The notes below the pieces were generated by a model. It was not told the origin of the DNA, did no database searches, and worked only from the letters and a program-made list of their open reading frames with translations. A stretch of DNA of 13,700 nucleotides from Clostridia bacterium. GTDB lineage: Bacteria; Bacillota_A; Clostridia; Lachnospirales; Lachnospiraceae. Position numbers and translations under genes: made by a program. The stretch covers positions 1-13,700 of the forward strand of contig JAAYYM010000016.1 of the NCBI GenBank assembly GCA_012515365.1, written 5' to 3'. Below, piece after piece: positions 6,273 through 13,700 of this stretch (positions are counted from its first letter, which is position 1; each line of letters begins with the position of its first letter).

Positions 6273-7327
6273 AATGGTTTGTATTCCTCGATCTTTGTTT
6301 CTTTGAAAGTAGGCATCTGTTGATAAACATGAAGGATCATGTCCAGTAAAGGCATCATCGTCACTGCCCCTGTCCCTTCACCCAAAGCCATATTGGCCAT
6401 GATAACAGGCTGCAATTTCAACTCCTCCATAATCATCATGGCTGCCGGTTCCTTTGAACAATGAGAAGGGATCATGTATCCATTTGAAAAAGGGCAAAGT
6501 CTATAAGAACACAAAGCTGCAACAGATGAAATCAGTCCATCGATTACGATTGGAACATGATAACAGGCGCCACCCAAAAACAAACCACACATTGCTGCTA
6601 TGTCAAATCCGCCCACTTTTGCAAGGACGTCTACCGGATCACTTCGATCAGGTCTTAACATCCTGATCGCAGACTCTATCACTTCGATTTTTCGTTTCAG
6701 TCCATCATCTGATAGTCCTGCTCCCTTTCCCGTCACCTGTGCTGCCGGCAGAGACAATAACGAAGCAGCAACTGCACTACTGGTTGTTGTATTTCCAATC
6801 CCGGTTTCTCCGGCACCAATCATACTATATCCCGCTTCTTTTAGTTCTTTCACAATTGATATCCCGGTAAGTATCATGGTCAGTGCATCGTCATAGTTCA
6901 TAGCAGATTCGATATAAAAATCTGCAGTTCCACTTTTCACTTTCCGATTCTCAATACCTTCTATTTCTGTCAGCATACCGACATCATATACACGCACATC
7001 ACAATGAGCAGCCTCTGCCATAAGCGTGACAGAGGTTTGTTTTTTCAACATATTAGATGCAATGACGGCAGTCACATCACTTGTGGTCTGAGTGACTCCT
7101 TCTTTGACTACACCGTTATCTGCACACATCACAGCAATACATTTCTTTGTAATATCCGGAGACATCTGACCTTGTATGCCCCCTATTTTTGCAATCAAAT
7201 CCTCCATAACACCAAGTGCATCTAATGGTTTGGCAATGTGATCCCATCTCTCGAAGACTGCTTTCACCACTTGTTCATTGATCGGAACTATTTGATTGAT
7301 CATATCTAAAAGCTGTTGTTTTAACAT
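6269..7327 (-). CDS. cobT: Nicotinate-nucleotide--dimethylbenzimidazole phosphoribosyltransferase CobT
   Basis: A 352-residue protein of normal CobT length. It makes alpha-ribazole-5'-phosphate from nicotinate mononucleotide and a lower-ligand base such as dimethylbenzimidazole. The catalytic glutamate is Glu317 in ALGEGTGA, the same number as in Salmonella CobT. GAGETGIGNTTTSSA (171-185) and CADNGVVKEGVTQ (68-80) are the other family blocks. Its base preference cannot be read from sequence; gut Clostridia often use other benzimidazoles or purines. The gene begins 10 nt after the GNAT gene with an AAGGAT site overlapping that stop, and its stop overlaps the cobU start. It opens the cobamide part of the operon that begins with hydC. 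Confidence 0.96.
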   Translation of the reverse strand: MLKQQLLDMINQIVPINEQVVKAVFERWDHIAKPLDALGVMEDLIAKIGGIQGQMSPDITKKCIAVMCADNGVVKEGVTQTTSDVTAVIASNMLKKQTSVTLMAEAAHCDVRVYDVGMLTEIEGIENRKVKSGTADFYIESAMNYDDALTMILTGISIVKELKEAGYSMIGAGETGIGNTTTSSAVAASLLSLPAAQVTGKGAGLSDDGLKRKIEVIESAIRMLRPDRSDPVDVLAKVGGFDIAAMCGLFLGGACYHVPIVIDGLISSVAALCSYRLCPFSNGYMIPSHCSKEPAAMMIMEELKLQPVIMANMALGEGTGAVTMMPLLDMILHVYQQMPTFKETKIEEYKPL

Positions 7328-7337
7328 ACTGACATCC

Positions 7338-8171
7338 TTAAATTAGAGTTAATCCCATATACGCATTCTGATGTGTGATTAAATGATTTGACATCCCGAT
7401 CAGATGCTTCTTACACATAGGATCCGAAGTCTTTTTTCCTCGTACATATGCTGTACCCCTTGATGCTCCATAAATGTTACATAAACTCGGCAGCAGATCA
7501 TATAACTGCTCTTCCGGTATCGTCGTTTCTTCCAGTATCAACTGTTGATCCTTTACTTCACCGATCAACGCATATTGATGTTCCTTGTAATGTAGCAAAT
7601 GTGTAAAGCCACCGCAAAAACGTTTTTCTTTAAGTGCATAATCAATTGCATTTAGATCCCAACGCACATATCCTTCTCCTTGAAAGAAATCATTTCGCAT
7701 GTTCTCATATGCCGCACTCTCTAACGGACTGATCTTCAGATCATTTTTTTTATTCTCATCCTGTAAAGCTTCATCAGTTTCGATCATATCTTGACAAAAA
7801 CACGGAACAAATCCCATCTGTTTATAATAATCCACCAAAGATTCCTTCGGACAAAACAGAAATACATTCGGATTCTTTTGAAGCATATTTTCAACAACTC
7901 CCTTGAATCTGTCCAAACCTCTGAATTTCTTTCTGAGTCCGCCTGCATATCCATAAAGTGCTTTCTGCTCTCTTCCATCAATCGTCACGTAGCAGGGAAG
8001 AAGATGCACCGCTGCATATATCTCTCCGTTTTCCATTTCATAATACAGATTTTTTTCATCAAATCTATTTTGAAAAAAGAAATCAATATAGGCATCATCA
8101 TCTTCACTAAAACATTCTTTCCAAAGGAGTTTTAATCCTGTGATCAGATCAGTCCTTAAAATATCATGCAT
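7338..8171 (-). CDS. GNAT-fold acetyltransferase-like protein (Eis-like)
   Basis: A 277-residue cytosolic protein. The N-terminal half looks like a GNAT domain: LWKECFSEDDDAYIDFFF (16-33), a central strand with YGYAGGLRKKFRG (73-85) in the place of the acetyl-CoA binding motif A, and DYYKQMGFV (114-122), which resembles the usual FYxxxGF end of the domain. Motif A is divergent; the usual RxxGxG/A is not clean. The rest (about 145-277) may be a second, degenerate GNAT unit, as in Eis-like proteins. Substrate unknown. It is set tightly between hydA (2 nt) and cobT (10 nt), with an AAGGAG site inside the hydA end, so it is probably co-transcribed. A role in hydrogenase or cobamide function is only guilt by association. 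Confidence 0.72.
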   Translation of the reverse strand: MHDILRTDLITGLKLLWKECFSEDDDAYIDFFFQNRFDEKNLYYEMENGEIYAAVHLLPCYVTIDGREQKALYGYAGGLRKKFRGLDRFKGVVENMLQKNPNVFLFCPKESLVDYYKQMGFVPCFCQDMIETDEALQDENKKNDLKISPLESAAYENMRNDFFQGEGYVRWDLNAIDYALKEKRFCGGFTHLLHYKEHQYALIGEVKDQQLILEETTIPEEQLYDLLPSLCNIYGASRGTAYVRGKKTSDPMCKKHLIGMSNHLITHQNAYMGLTLI

Positions 8172-8173
8172 AG

Positions 8174-9862
8174 TTACTCCTTGTTTCGATGCAAAAGCTT
8201 ATGTTCTTTTCCTGCAATGACATCCTCATAGATTTGTTTTAACATCGGATTATCATCTGTAAAACGAATACTAGACTGCTGATCCACACGGTATATGCCC
8301 TCAGTACGTCCTTTTCTGGTACGTCCGCCCATAGGCAGAGGCTGACCGCCTCCGAGGATGCAGCCTCGTCTGCACGCCATGACTTCCACGAAATCATACG
8401 ATGCCTCTCCTGCCTTAATACGCTCCAATAGCTTCCCAGCATTTCCAAGTCCGTGGATGATTGCGATTTTTACCTCGTGGGTACCAACCGTTGCGACTGC
8501 TTCCTTGAATCCGTCTGTTCCACGCACACCGCTAAAGCTGATTTCATCCAGTGTTTTATGATCATGATTGGGACTTAAATGTCTGAGTACAGCTTCTGTC
8601 ACACCACCGGTAACACCAAAAATCGATGCCCCGCCTGACGCCATGCCAAATGGCATATCAGGAGCTTCCCCTTCTAATTCTTCAAATTTGATTCCGACCT
8701 GACGGATCATACGGATCACTTCGATCGTTGTCAAGACAATATCCGTATCCTGACGTCCCTCTGTCTGATTGTCAGGACGTAGAATCTCTGCTTTTTTTGC
8801 CGTACACGGCATAATAGAAACTACATAGGTTTTCTTCTTTTCTACTTCATCCTGCTTTTCATAATAATCCTTTACCACAGCTGAAAACATGCCCTGCGGA
8901 GATCTACAGGAAGAAATGTGCTCTGCAAACTCCGGATACTTTGTTTCACAGTATTTTACCCATCCCGGACAACAGGACGTAAATAACGGAAGCTTTTCAT
9001 TTTTTTCTAATCGTTCTGCTAATTCTTTCGACTCCTCAATAACAGTCAGATCAGCACCAAAATTCGTATCATATACATGATCAAAGCCCATGATCCGAAG
9101 TGCAGTCACAAGTTTTCCCATGCTATTTTCACCCTTTGGAAGTCCAAACCGGTCTCCCACAGCTATTCGTACCGCCGGTGCGATCTGCGCAACCACACGT
9201 ACATCTGGATCATTAATGGCATCCCACACCTCCGTTACATTTGTACGGATTGAAATCGCTGCTGTCGGACATACAGCCCTGCACTGTCCGCATCCCACAC
9301 AGTCTGTCTGTGCCAGTGTTTTATTGAATGCCGGCATTACCTGCATTTTAGAACCACGATATGCAAAGTCCAGTGCTCCGACTGACTGGATTTCTGAACA
9401 TGTTCTAACACAATCACCACACAAGATACATTTATTCGGATCTCTGACAATGCATGGCGAACTCATATCAATTTCCATCTGTTTTTTATAGTTTAAAAAG
9501 CGAACTGCATGAACACCCACGCGATATGCCAGGCTCTGCAGCTCACACATCCCGTTTTTGGTACAAGTTGTACAATCTCTGCAGTGAGAGGATAATAAAA
9601 GCTCAATGATCAGTTTGCGATACTGCTGTATCCTCTTTGTATTGGTCTGAATGACCATTCCCGGTCTTGGCTGTTCAGAACAGGAAGCAAATATTCTGCC
9701 ACGATCATCCTCAACTACACACATACGACAGGCACCATAAATGGACAATTCAGAATGATAACAAAATGTCGGCAAATCAATTCCTGCTTTTCTGATCACT
9801 GAAAGTATATTTTTCTCTCCTTCGATAGGTACCGGATGAGAATCTATAATCATATAATCCAT
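8174..9862 (-). CDS. hydA: [FeFe] hydrogenase catalytic subunit HydA
   Basis: A 562-residue group A [FeFe] hydrogenase large subunit. The N-terminus has a [2Fe-2S] ferredoxin domain (Cys34, 45, 48, 61), a His-Cys3 [4Fe-4S] site (His93, Cys97, 100, 106), and a two-[4Fe-4S] domain (Cys145, 148, 151, 155 and 188, 191, 194, 198). The H-cluster motifs follow: L1 TSCCPGW (295-301), L2 MPCTAKKAE (351-359), and L3 EVMACRRGCILGGGQP (493-508) with Cys497 and Cys501 as ligands. All metal ligands are present, so it should be active after HydEFG maturation; those genes are not here. With hydB and hydC it fits the trimeric NADH- and ferredoxin-linked, electron-bifurcating type. The ATG has an AGGAGG 7 nt upstream and lies 11 nt after hydB. 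Confidence 0.96.
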   Translation of the reverse strand: MDYMIIDSHPVPIEGEKNILSVIRKAGIDLPTFCYHSELSIYGACRMCVVEDDRGRIFASCSEQPRPGMVIQTNTKRIQQYRKLIIELLLSSHCRDCTTCTKNGMCELQSLAYRVGVHAVRFLNYKKQMEIDMSSPCIVRDPNKCILCGDCVRTCSEIQSVGALDFAYRGSKMQVMPAFNKTLAQTDCVGCGQCRAVCPTAAISIRTNVTEVWDAINDPDVRVVAQIAPAVRIAVGDRFGLPKGENSMGKLVTALRIMGFDHVYDTNFGADLTVIEESKELAERLEKNEKLPLFTSCCPGWVKYCETKYPEFAEHISSCRSPQGMFSAVVKDYYEKQDEVEKKKTYVVSIMPCTAKKAEILRPDNQTEGRQDTDIVLTTIEVIRMIRQVGIKFEELEGEAPDMPFGMASGGASIFGVTGGVTEAVLRHLSPNHDHKTLDEISFSGVRGTDGFKEAVATVGTHEVKIAIIHGLGNAGKLLERIKAGEASYDFVEVMACRRGCILGGGQPLPMGGRTRKGRTEGIYRVDQQSSIRFTDDNPMLKQIYEDVIAGKEHKLLHRNKE

Positions 9863-9873
9863 GATGGTTCCTC

Positions 9874-11754
9874 CTAATGTTCAATCTTGACCGCACCAAA
9901 TGCACAATTCGTCATACATGCTCCACATTTGATACATTTTGACTGGTCAATCAAGAATGGTTGTTTGATTTCTCCGCTGATTGCTTCCACCGGACAGTTT
10001 CTTGCGCATTTTGAGCAGCCCTTACATAATTCAGGCGAAATCACATATTGATTCAACGCCTGACAGGTACCTGTTCTGCACTTCTTTTGTATAACATGTT
10101 CTTCGTATTCCTCTCTGAATACACGTAACGTGCTCAGTACCGGAAGTGCTGCACTCTTTCCAAGTCCACATAATGCAGTATCTGTAATCGCATGTCCCAG
10201 CTCATCCAGGATATCAAGCTGCTCCATACTGCCTTTTCCTGCTACGATATCTTCAAGAATTTCCAGCATGCGCTTCGTGCCCTCACGGCATGGCACGCAT
10301 TTACCACAGCTTTCGTTCTGTGTGAAATTCATAAAAAAGCGCGCCACTTCCACCATGCACGTATCTTCATCCATAATAACAAGTCCACCTGATCCGATCA
10401 TCGCACCTTTTTTCTTCAGTGAATCAAAATCAAGTGTTACATCCAGATCCTGATCGATCAGACATCCTCCGGACGGACCGCCGATCTGTACTGCTTTAAA
10501 AGCCTTACCGTTTTTGATACCGCCGCCGATTTCAAACACAATCTCGCGCAGTGTCGTCCCCATCGGCACTTCGATCAAACCAGTATTATTGATACTTCCT
10601 GTTACGGCAAATGCTTTCGTACCCGGACTTGTCGGGGTACCAATCGTATGATACCATTTCGCACCATTTAAGATGATCATCGGCACATTGGCATAGGTTT
10701 CCACATTGTTTAACACTGTCGGTTTGCCAAAGAGTCCCTGCTCCACAGTACGAGGCGGTTTTGTCCTTGGCATACCGCGCTCACCCTCTATAGAAGCCGT
10801 CAATGCGCTGCCTTCACCGCATACAAAGGCACCTGCTCCACGGTTAATATGTAACTGAAAACTATAATCAGATCCAAGTATATGATCTCCCAACAGTCCA
10901 CACTGCATAGCCTGACCAATGGCGATTTTCAAACGGTTGATGGCAAGCGGGTATTCCGCACGCACATAAATATATCCTTCACTTGCGCCTACTGCATAGC
11001 CCGCGATAATCATACCCTCGATCATCTTATGAGGATCACCTTCCATGACGCTTCGATCCATAAATGCCCCTGGATCACCTTCATCACCGTTGCATACGAC
11101 ATATCGAATCTGTTCAGCCTGACCGGCAACCTGTTTCCACTTATATCCGGTCTTAAAGCCTCCGCCGCCTCTGCCTCGTAAATCAGATTCGGTAATTTCG
11201 TCAATGACCTCTTGCGGCGTCATCTCAAATAGCACCTTCTCTAATGCCATATAACCATCATAGGCAATTGCTTCTTCTATATGCTCTGCATCTATGTGAC
11301 CACAGTTTTTAAGAACCAGACGTGTCTGCTTTGCATAGAAAGGAATTTCCTCCTGTGCCTGGTAACGCACTCCATTCATTTCATATAAAAGACGCTCAAC
11401 AGCTTCCCCCTGTTTGATTGTTTTCTCATAAATCTCTTCGCAGTCTTCTTCTTTTACCTTGATATATAAAATATTGTAAGGCTCAATCCTCATCAAAGGT
11501 CCCATTTCACAAAATCCATGGCAGCCACTTTTTTTAATATCGACATCCTTTGGATGTGCCACTTCTTCACCAAATACAACTTCTGTTTCAGTATCCTTGG
11601 TCAGTTCAAGCATCCTTTTAAAAATTTGTTCAGAACCGCCCGCCAGACAGCCTGTTCCGGCACAAATAAGAATCCGGCACTTTTTGGTCTGGATTCTTTC
11701 TCTGACTTCCCCTCTGTATTTGACAAGCTGTTCTCTGTTTCTAAACTCTATCAT
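9874..11754 (-). CDS. hydB: NuoF-like flavin subunit of the [FeFe] hydrogenase (HydB)
   Basis: A 626-residue subunit with four parts. An N-terminal thioredoxin-like [2Fe-2S] domain has Cys31, 36, 78 and 82. The NuoF FMN/NADH domain includes LRGRGGGGF (192-200), NGDEGDPGAF (222-231) and GEGSAL (313-318). The NuoF [4Fe-4S] site is ESCGKCVPCREG (481-492) with Cys529. A C-terminal bacterial ferredoxin domain carries two [4Fe-4S] sites (Cys577, 580, 583, 587 and 607, 610, 613, 617). This is the architecture of HydB in bifurcating hydrogenases such as that of Thermotoga, where the flavin splits or joins electrons between NADH and ferredoxin. The ATG overlaps the hydC stop by 4 nt (11754-11751). Bifurcation is inferred from family and gene order. 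Confidence 0.95.
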   Translation of the reverse strand: MIEFRNREQLVKYRGEVRERIQTKKCRILICAGTGCLAGGSEQIFKRMLELTKDTETEVVFGEEVAHPKDVDIKKSGCHGFCEMGPLMRIEPYNILYIKVKEEDCEEIYEKTIKQGEAVERLLYEMNGVRYQAQEEIPFYAKQTRLVLKNCGHIDAEHIEEAIAYDGYMALEKVLFEMTPQEVIDEITESDLRGRGGGGFKTGYKWKQVAGQAEQIRYVVCNGDEGDPGAFMDRSVMEGDPHKMIEGMIIAGYAVGASEGYIYVRAEYPLAINRLKIAIGQAMQCGLLGDHILGSDYSFQLHINRGAGAFVCGEGSALTASIEGERGMPRTKPPRTVEQGLFGKPTVLNNVETYANVPMIILNGAKWYHTIGTPTSPGTKAFAVTGSINNTGLIEVPMGTTLREIVFEIGGGIKNGKAFKAVQIGGPSGGCLIDQDLDVTLDFDSLKKKGAMIGSGGLVIMDEDTCMVEVARFFMNFTQNESCGKCVPCREGTKRMLEILEDIVAGKGSMEQLDILDELGHAITDTALCGLGKSAALPVLSTLRVFREEYEEHVIQKKCRTGTCQALNQYVISPELCKGCSKCARNCPVEAISGEIKQPFLIDQSKCIKCGACMTNCAFGAVKIEH

Positions 11755-12230
11755 TGATGTTCACCTCTCAATTCACGGATCAGTTGCGAAACCTTATCTC
11801 TATCCATAGATGGATAAACCTTATCATTAACAGTCAAAACCGGTGCAAGTCCACATGCACCAAGACATGAAACGGTTTCCAGTGTAAACAGCATATCATC
11901 CGTCGTATGTTTCTCTGATGACAGATTCAGTTCTTTATAAAGCTGTTCTAATATAAGAGGTGATTTTCTGACATGACATGCCGTACCGTCACATACTTTT
12001 ATCACATATGTTCCTTTTTTCTCAAATGAAAAATTCTCATAAAACGTGGCAACACTAAATGCCTTAGCCTCTGTAATTCCGATTTTTTCTGCAACATAGC
12101 TTAAAAGTTCCGGTGGCAGATAACGATATGCAGACTGAATATCCTGCATAATAGGAATCAAAGACTTCTGCTCTTTTCCATGCAATGCAATGATCTCATC
12201 CGCCTTTTCATAATAAGACTGTTCTAGCAT
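11751..12230 (-). CDS. hydC: NuoE-like [2Fe-2S] subunit of the [FeFe] hydrogenase (HydC)
   Basis: A 159-residue thioredoxin-fold ferredoxin of the NuoE family. The four [2Fe-2S] ligands are Cys80 and Cys85 in CDGTAC and Cys122 and Cys126 in CLGAC. An N-terminal helical segment with LIPIMQDIQSAYRYLP and ATFYENF is typical. It relays electrons between the HydB flavin and HydA. The ATG at 12230 is chosen over an in-frame start 36 nt upstream (12266) because AGGAGG lies 6 nt before it (12242-12237) and NuoE proteins usually start near this point. It is the first gene of the hyd-cob operon. Confidence 0.94.
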   Translation of the reverse strand: MLEQSYYEKADEIIALHGKEQKSLIPIMQDIQSAYRYLPPELLSYVAEKIGITEAKAFSVATFYENFSFEKKGTYVIKVCDGTACHVRKSPLILEQLYKELNLSSEKHTTDDMLFTLETVSCLGACGLAPVLTVNDKVYPSMDRDKVSQLIRELRGEHQ

Positions 12231-12269
12231 TTGGATCCTCCTCTTGTATTCAATTTTTTTACACAATAC

Positions 12270-12278
12270 ATTCTATCA
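12270..12278 (-). promoter_or_regulatory. Possible extended -10 promoter for the hyd operon
   Basis: On the minus strand TGATAGAAT (12278-12270) fits an extended -10 (TGn then TAGAAT), with the ATG of hydC about 40 nt downstream. No good -35 is found at 16-18 nt. The 93-nt stretch from 12278 up to the palindrome end otherwise shows no better candidate. Confidence is modest. Confidence 0.4.
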
Positions 12279-12347
12279 CACTTCCCCCTCAAAATCACCC
12301 AATACCCAACAATCGTTTTTTGTAAACCCACCACATACCATATATCT

Positions 12348-12426
12348 CGATTTTGCGGAGTCATGCAAAATAAAAGAGGAGTCAAAACGCCCTCGACGAA
12401 CGTTTTTGCATGACTCCACAAAATCG
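12348..12426. repeat. Long near-perfect inverted repeat with nested alternative hairpin
   Basis: The arms at 12348-12370 and 12404-12426 are 23 nt each and pair at 22 of 23 positions, with a 33-nt loop. Inside, AAAACG (12384-12389) and CGTTTT (12401-12406) form a second stem, and GGAGTC (12378-12383) can pair with GACTCC (12412-12417). So the right arm has two possible partners. GGAGTC also occurs in the left arm (12357-12362). It lies between the kinase stop (12445) and the hydC promoter region. No T-run follows on the minus strand, so it is not a standard terminator. It may be a dispersed palindromic repeat or a regulatory element. Confidence 0.8.
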
Positions 12427-12444
12427 TACAATACCCCCAACCCT

Positions 12445-13578
12445 CTAATCAATCAACTCCGGCGCCAGCAATTTTCTAATAATAATATACATTTCCTCCA
12501 AATTGATCGGCTTCGACAAAAAGTCATCAAATCCAGCCTTCAGATAATCCGCTTTTGCATCGTTCACCGCATTGGCTGTCAGCATAACAATCGGAGTATC
12601 CTTACATAAATGCTCACGCTTCCTAATTTCATTCAAAGTCTCAATTCCATCCATAAGCGGCATTCTGTGATCCAGAAAGATCAGATCAAAATGCTGCTTT
12701 GTAATTTCCTCAAGACACTCTTCTCCACTGGTTACCATGGTGATCTGCATGTTCGTGTTTTTTAACAGTGCCGCTACTACCATTAGATTTGTTTTACTGT
12801 CATCTACAACTAACAGCTTTGCTCTTGATGCCACAAAGAAATGATCCTCATTTGTATCTGATGCTATAGATTTTCTAATTAATACTGCCTGCTTCTTCTG
12901 TGGTATGATCACGGTAAATATAGAACCCGACTCATAAACACTAAATACCTTAAGCTCCCCGCCCATCTGTTCTGTCAGCTGTTTAACAATATTAAGACCA
13001 AGTCCAATGCCTTCAATGCTTCGATTCCGCGCTTCCTCTACACGCTCAAAGCTCTTAAACAGTCTTGGTATGTCCGCTTCCTCGATTCCAATACCAGTAT
13101 CCTTCACTGAAATGATCAACTGGTCTTTCCCTTCATCAATTATCATACGCCTTGCCATAAGGCTGACTGATCCTTCACTTGTATACTTAATTGCATTGCT
13201 CAGCAAATTGATCAAAATCTGTCTGATTCTGATTTCATCTCCATAATAGAATTCCGGCAGTTCATGGCTGATCTCTATTTCAAATGTAAGACCTTTGGCC
13301 TGGACCTTAGGTTTAAATTCTGTAATGACACTTTGGAAAAATGCATTTGTCTGATAAGCTTGTTCCTGTATGATAATCTTTCCTGCTTCAATTTTTGAGA
13401 AATCCAGGATATCATTGATCAAGGTCATTAAGGTAGCGGTAGAATTTTGAATATTATTTGCATAATCTTGCAGCTGTGGTTCCTTATAATCCCGCAGTAT
13501 GACTTCATTCAGTCCTTTGATCGTATTAAGTGGCGTCCTTATTTCATGAGACATATTTGCCAAAAACACACTCTCCCT
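12445..13578 (-). pseudogene. Hybrid sensor histidine kinase, N-terminus lost at an IS junction
   Basis: What remains is the C-terminal part of a hybrid kinase. Counting from the GTG at 13569: the H-box NMSHEIRTP holds phospho-acceptor His8, the ATPase domain has the N-box NLLSNAIKY (121-129, Asn125), DTGIGI (157-162) and GIGLGL (187-192), and a receiver domain has Asp256/257, phospho-acceptor Asp300 in FLDHRMP, Thr331 and Lys353. The usual sensor and coiled-coil regions before the H-box are missing. In-frame codons for R-E-S precede the GTG and fit the kinase family; then, near 13579, the sequence changes to that of an insertion element. The frame runs on to a stop at 13653-13651. A short cytosolic kinase could still be made from the GTG, but it would lack its sensor. 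Input and target are unknown; hyd genes lie next to it. Confidence 0.85.
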
Positions 13579-13592
13579 ATGTGTTAGGATAG

Positions 13593-13620
13593 TTGTCGTA
13601 AGATAAAAACAATGTATAAT
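13593..13620 (+). promoter_or_regulatory. Promoter of the transposase gene
   Basis: TTGTCG (13593-13598) and a perfect TATAAT (13615-13620) are 16 nt apart on the plus strand. The start would fall near 13627. Two 7-nt arms, TCGTAAG (13596-13602) and CTTACGA (13624-13630), form a perfect inverted repeat around the -10; it could be an operator or a hairpin. Confidence 0.65.
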
Positions 13621-13652
13621 AGACTTACGAGAATAACCTAAGGAGAATGATT

Positions 13653-13700
13653 ATGTCTAATAATACTAATAAAAACAGAAGTTATACCAATGAGTTTAAA
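13653..13700 (+). CDS. IS3-like transposase OrfA, first 16 codons
   Basis: The window ends after 16 codons reading MSNNTNKNRSYTNEFK. The RSYTNEFK ending resembles the start of the helix-turn-helix OrfA proteins of IS3-family elements (typically RxYTxEFK). The ATG has a clear AGGAG site 7 nt upstream (13641-13645). In a full IS3 element OrfA would be followed by an OrfB integrase made by frameshift; none of that is visible. The family call depends on this short stretch and on the TG element end, so it is provisional. Confidence 0.7.
   Translation, partial: MSNNTNKNRSYTNEFK

Larger units (their letters stand above)
13580..13700 (+). mobile_element. Left end of an IS3-like insertion sequence
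   Basis: From about 13580 the sequence leaves the kinase coding frame and shows an IS-type layout: a TG start, a promoter, a ribosome site and a transposase start, all within about 75 nt and opposite to the surrounding genes. IS3-family ends commonly begin with TG. The exact end could be a few bases either way, and the other end and any target duplication lie outside the window. Confidence 0.75.

Noticed and set aside
9090..9491. Plus-strand open frame of about 133 codons opposite hydA
   Set aside because: It mirrors the hydA ferredoxin region; all hydA metal ligands are intact on the minus strand, so this is not a gene.
12244..12266. Possible Rex operator upstream of hydC (TTGT ... ACAA, 23 nt apart)
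   Set aside because: Rex sites are usually 18-20 nt with TTGTTAA/TTAACAA-type arms; here only the outer four bases pair, so it is too weak to call.
12231..12609. Short plus- and minus-strand frames running through the palindrome (for example 12231-12413 and 12244-12609 on plus, 12224-12421 on minus)
   Set aside because: They lack good ribosome sites, overlap the kinase or hydC on the wrong strand or frame, and owe their length to the inverted repeat.
1..13700. CRISPR arrays, tRNA or rRNA genes
   Set aside because: No regularly spaced repeats and no tRNA-like or rRNA-like segments were seen on either strand.

Overview
The window looks like chromosomal DNA of an anaerobic, moderately AT-rich Clostridia. 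A Lachnospiraceae-type gut anaerobe fits best, judging from a FabK-type fatty acid operon, a trimeric NADH-linked [FeFe] hydrogenase and compact cobamide genes. Genus cannot be told from the sequence alone. All genes read on the minus strand except the start of an insertion sequence at the right edge.

Right to left (direction of transcription): the right edge (about 13580-13700) is the left end of an IS3-like element with its own promoter and the first 16 codons of its transposase. It abuts a hybrid sensor kinase whose N-terminal sensor part is missing just before the H-box. The remnant keeps HisKA, ATPase and receiver domains (12445-13578). A 178-nt gap follows, with a near-perfect 23-bp inverted repeat and an internal alternative hairpin (12348-12426). 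Next is a tightly packed, apparently nine-gene operon (12230 to 4077): hydC-hydB-hydA (electron-bifurcating type [FeFe] hydrogenase), a GNAT-type protein, then cobT, cobU, cobS, a short second cobU-like gene and a cobC-like phosphatase. Neighbours overlap by 4 nt or lie 2-11 nt apart, so hydrogenase and cobamide nucleotide-loop assembly are probably co-transcribed. No cobalamin riboswitch is visible before the cob genes.

Two separate membrane-protein genes follow: a DUF5684-like protein (3560-3943) with a strong promoter and a clear intrinsic terminator, and a CPBP (CAAX-like) intramembrane protease (2477-3424). The left end is a fatty acid synthesis operon, acpP-fabK-fabD-fabG (2271 to beyond 1). 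It starts from a sigma-A-like promoter whose start region is covered by a perfect FabT/MarR-type palindrome, with a second near-match in the leader. fabT and fabH, often upstream of acpP in related operons, are absent here.

The most unusual points are the complementary pair of CobU-like proteins around cobS, the hydrogenase-cobamide operon, the palindromic element upstream of hydC, and the IS-truncated kinase. No tRNA, rRNA or CRISPR array was found.
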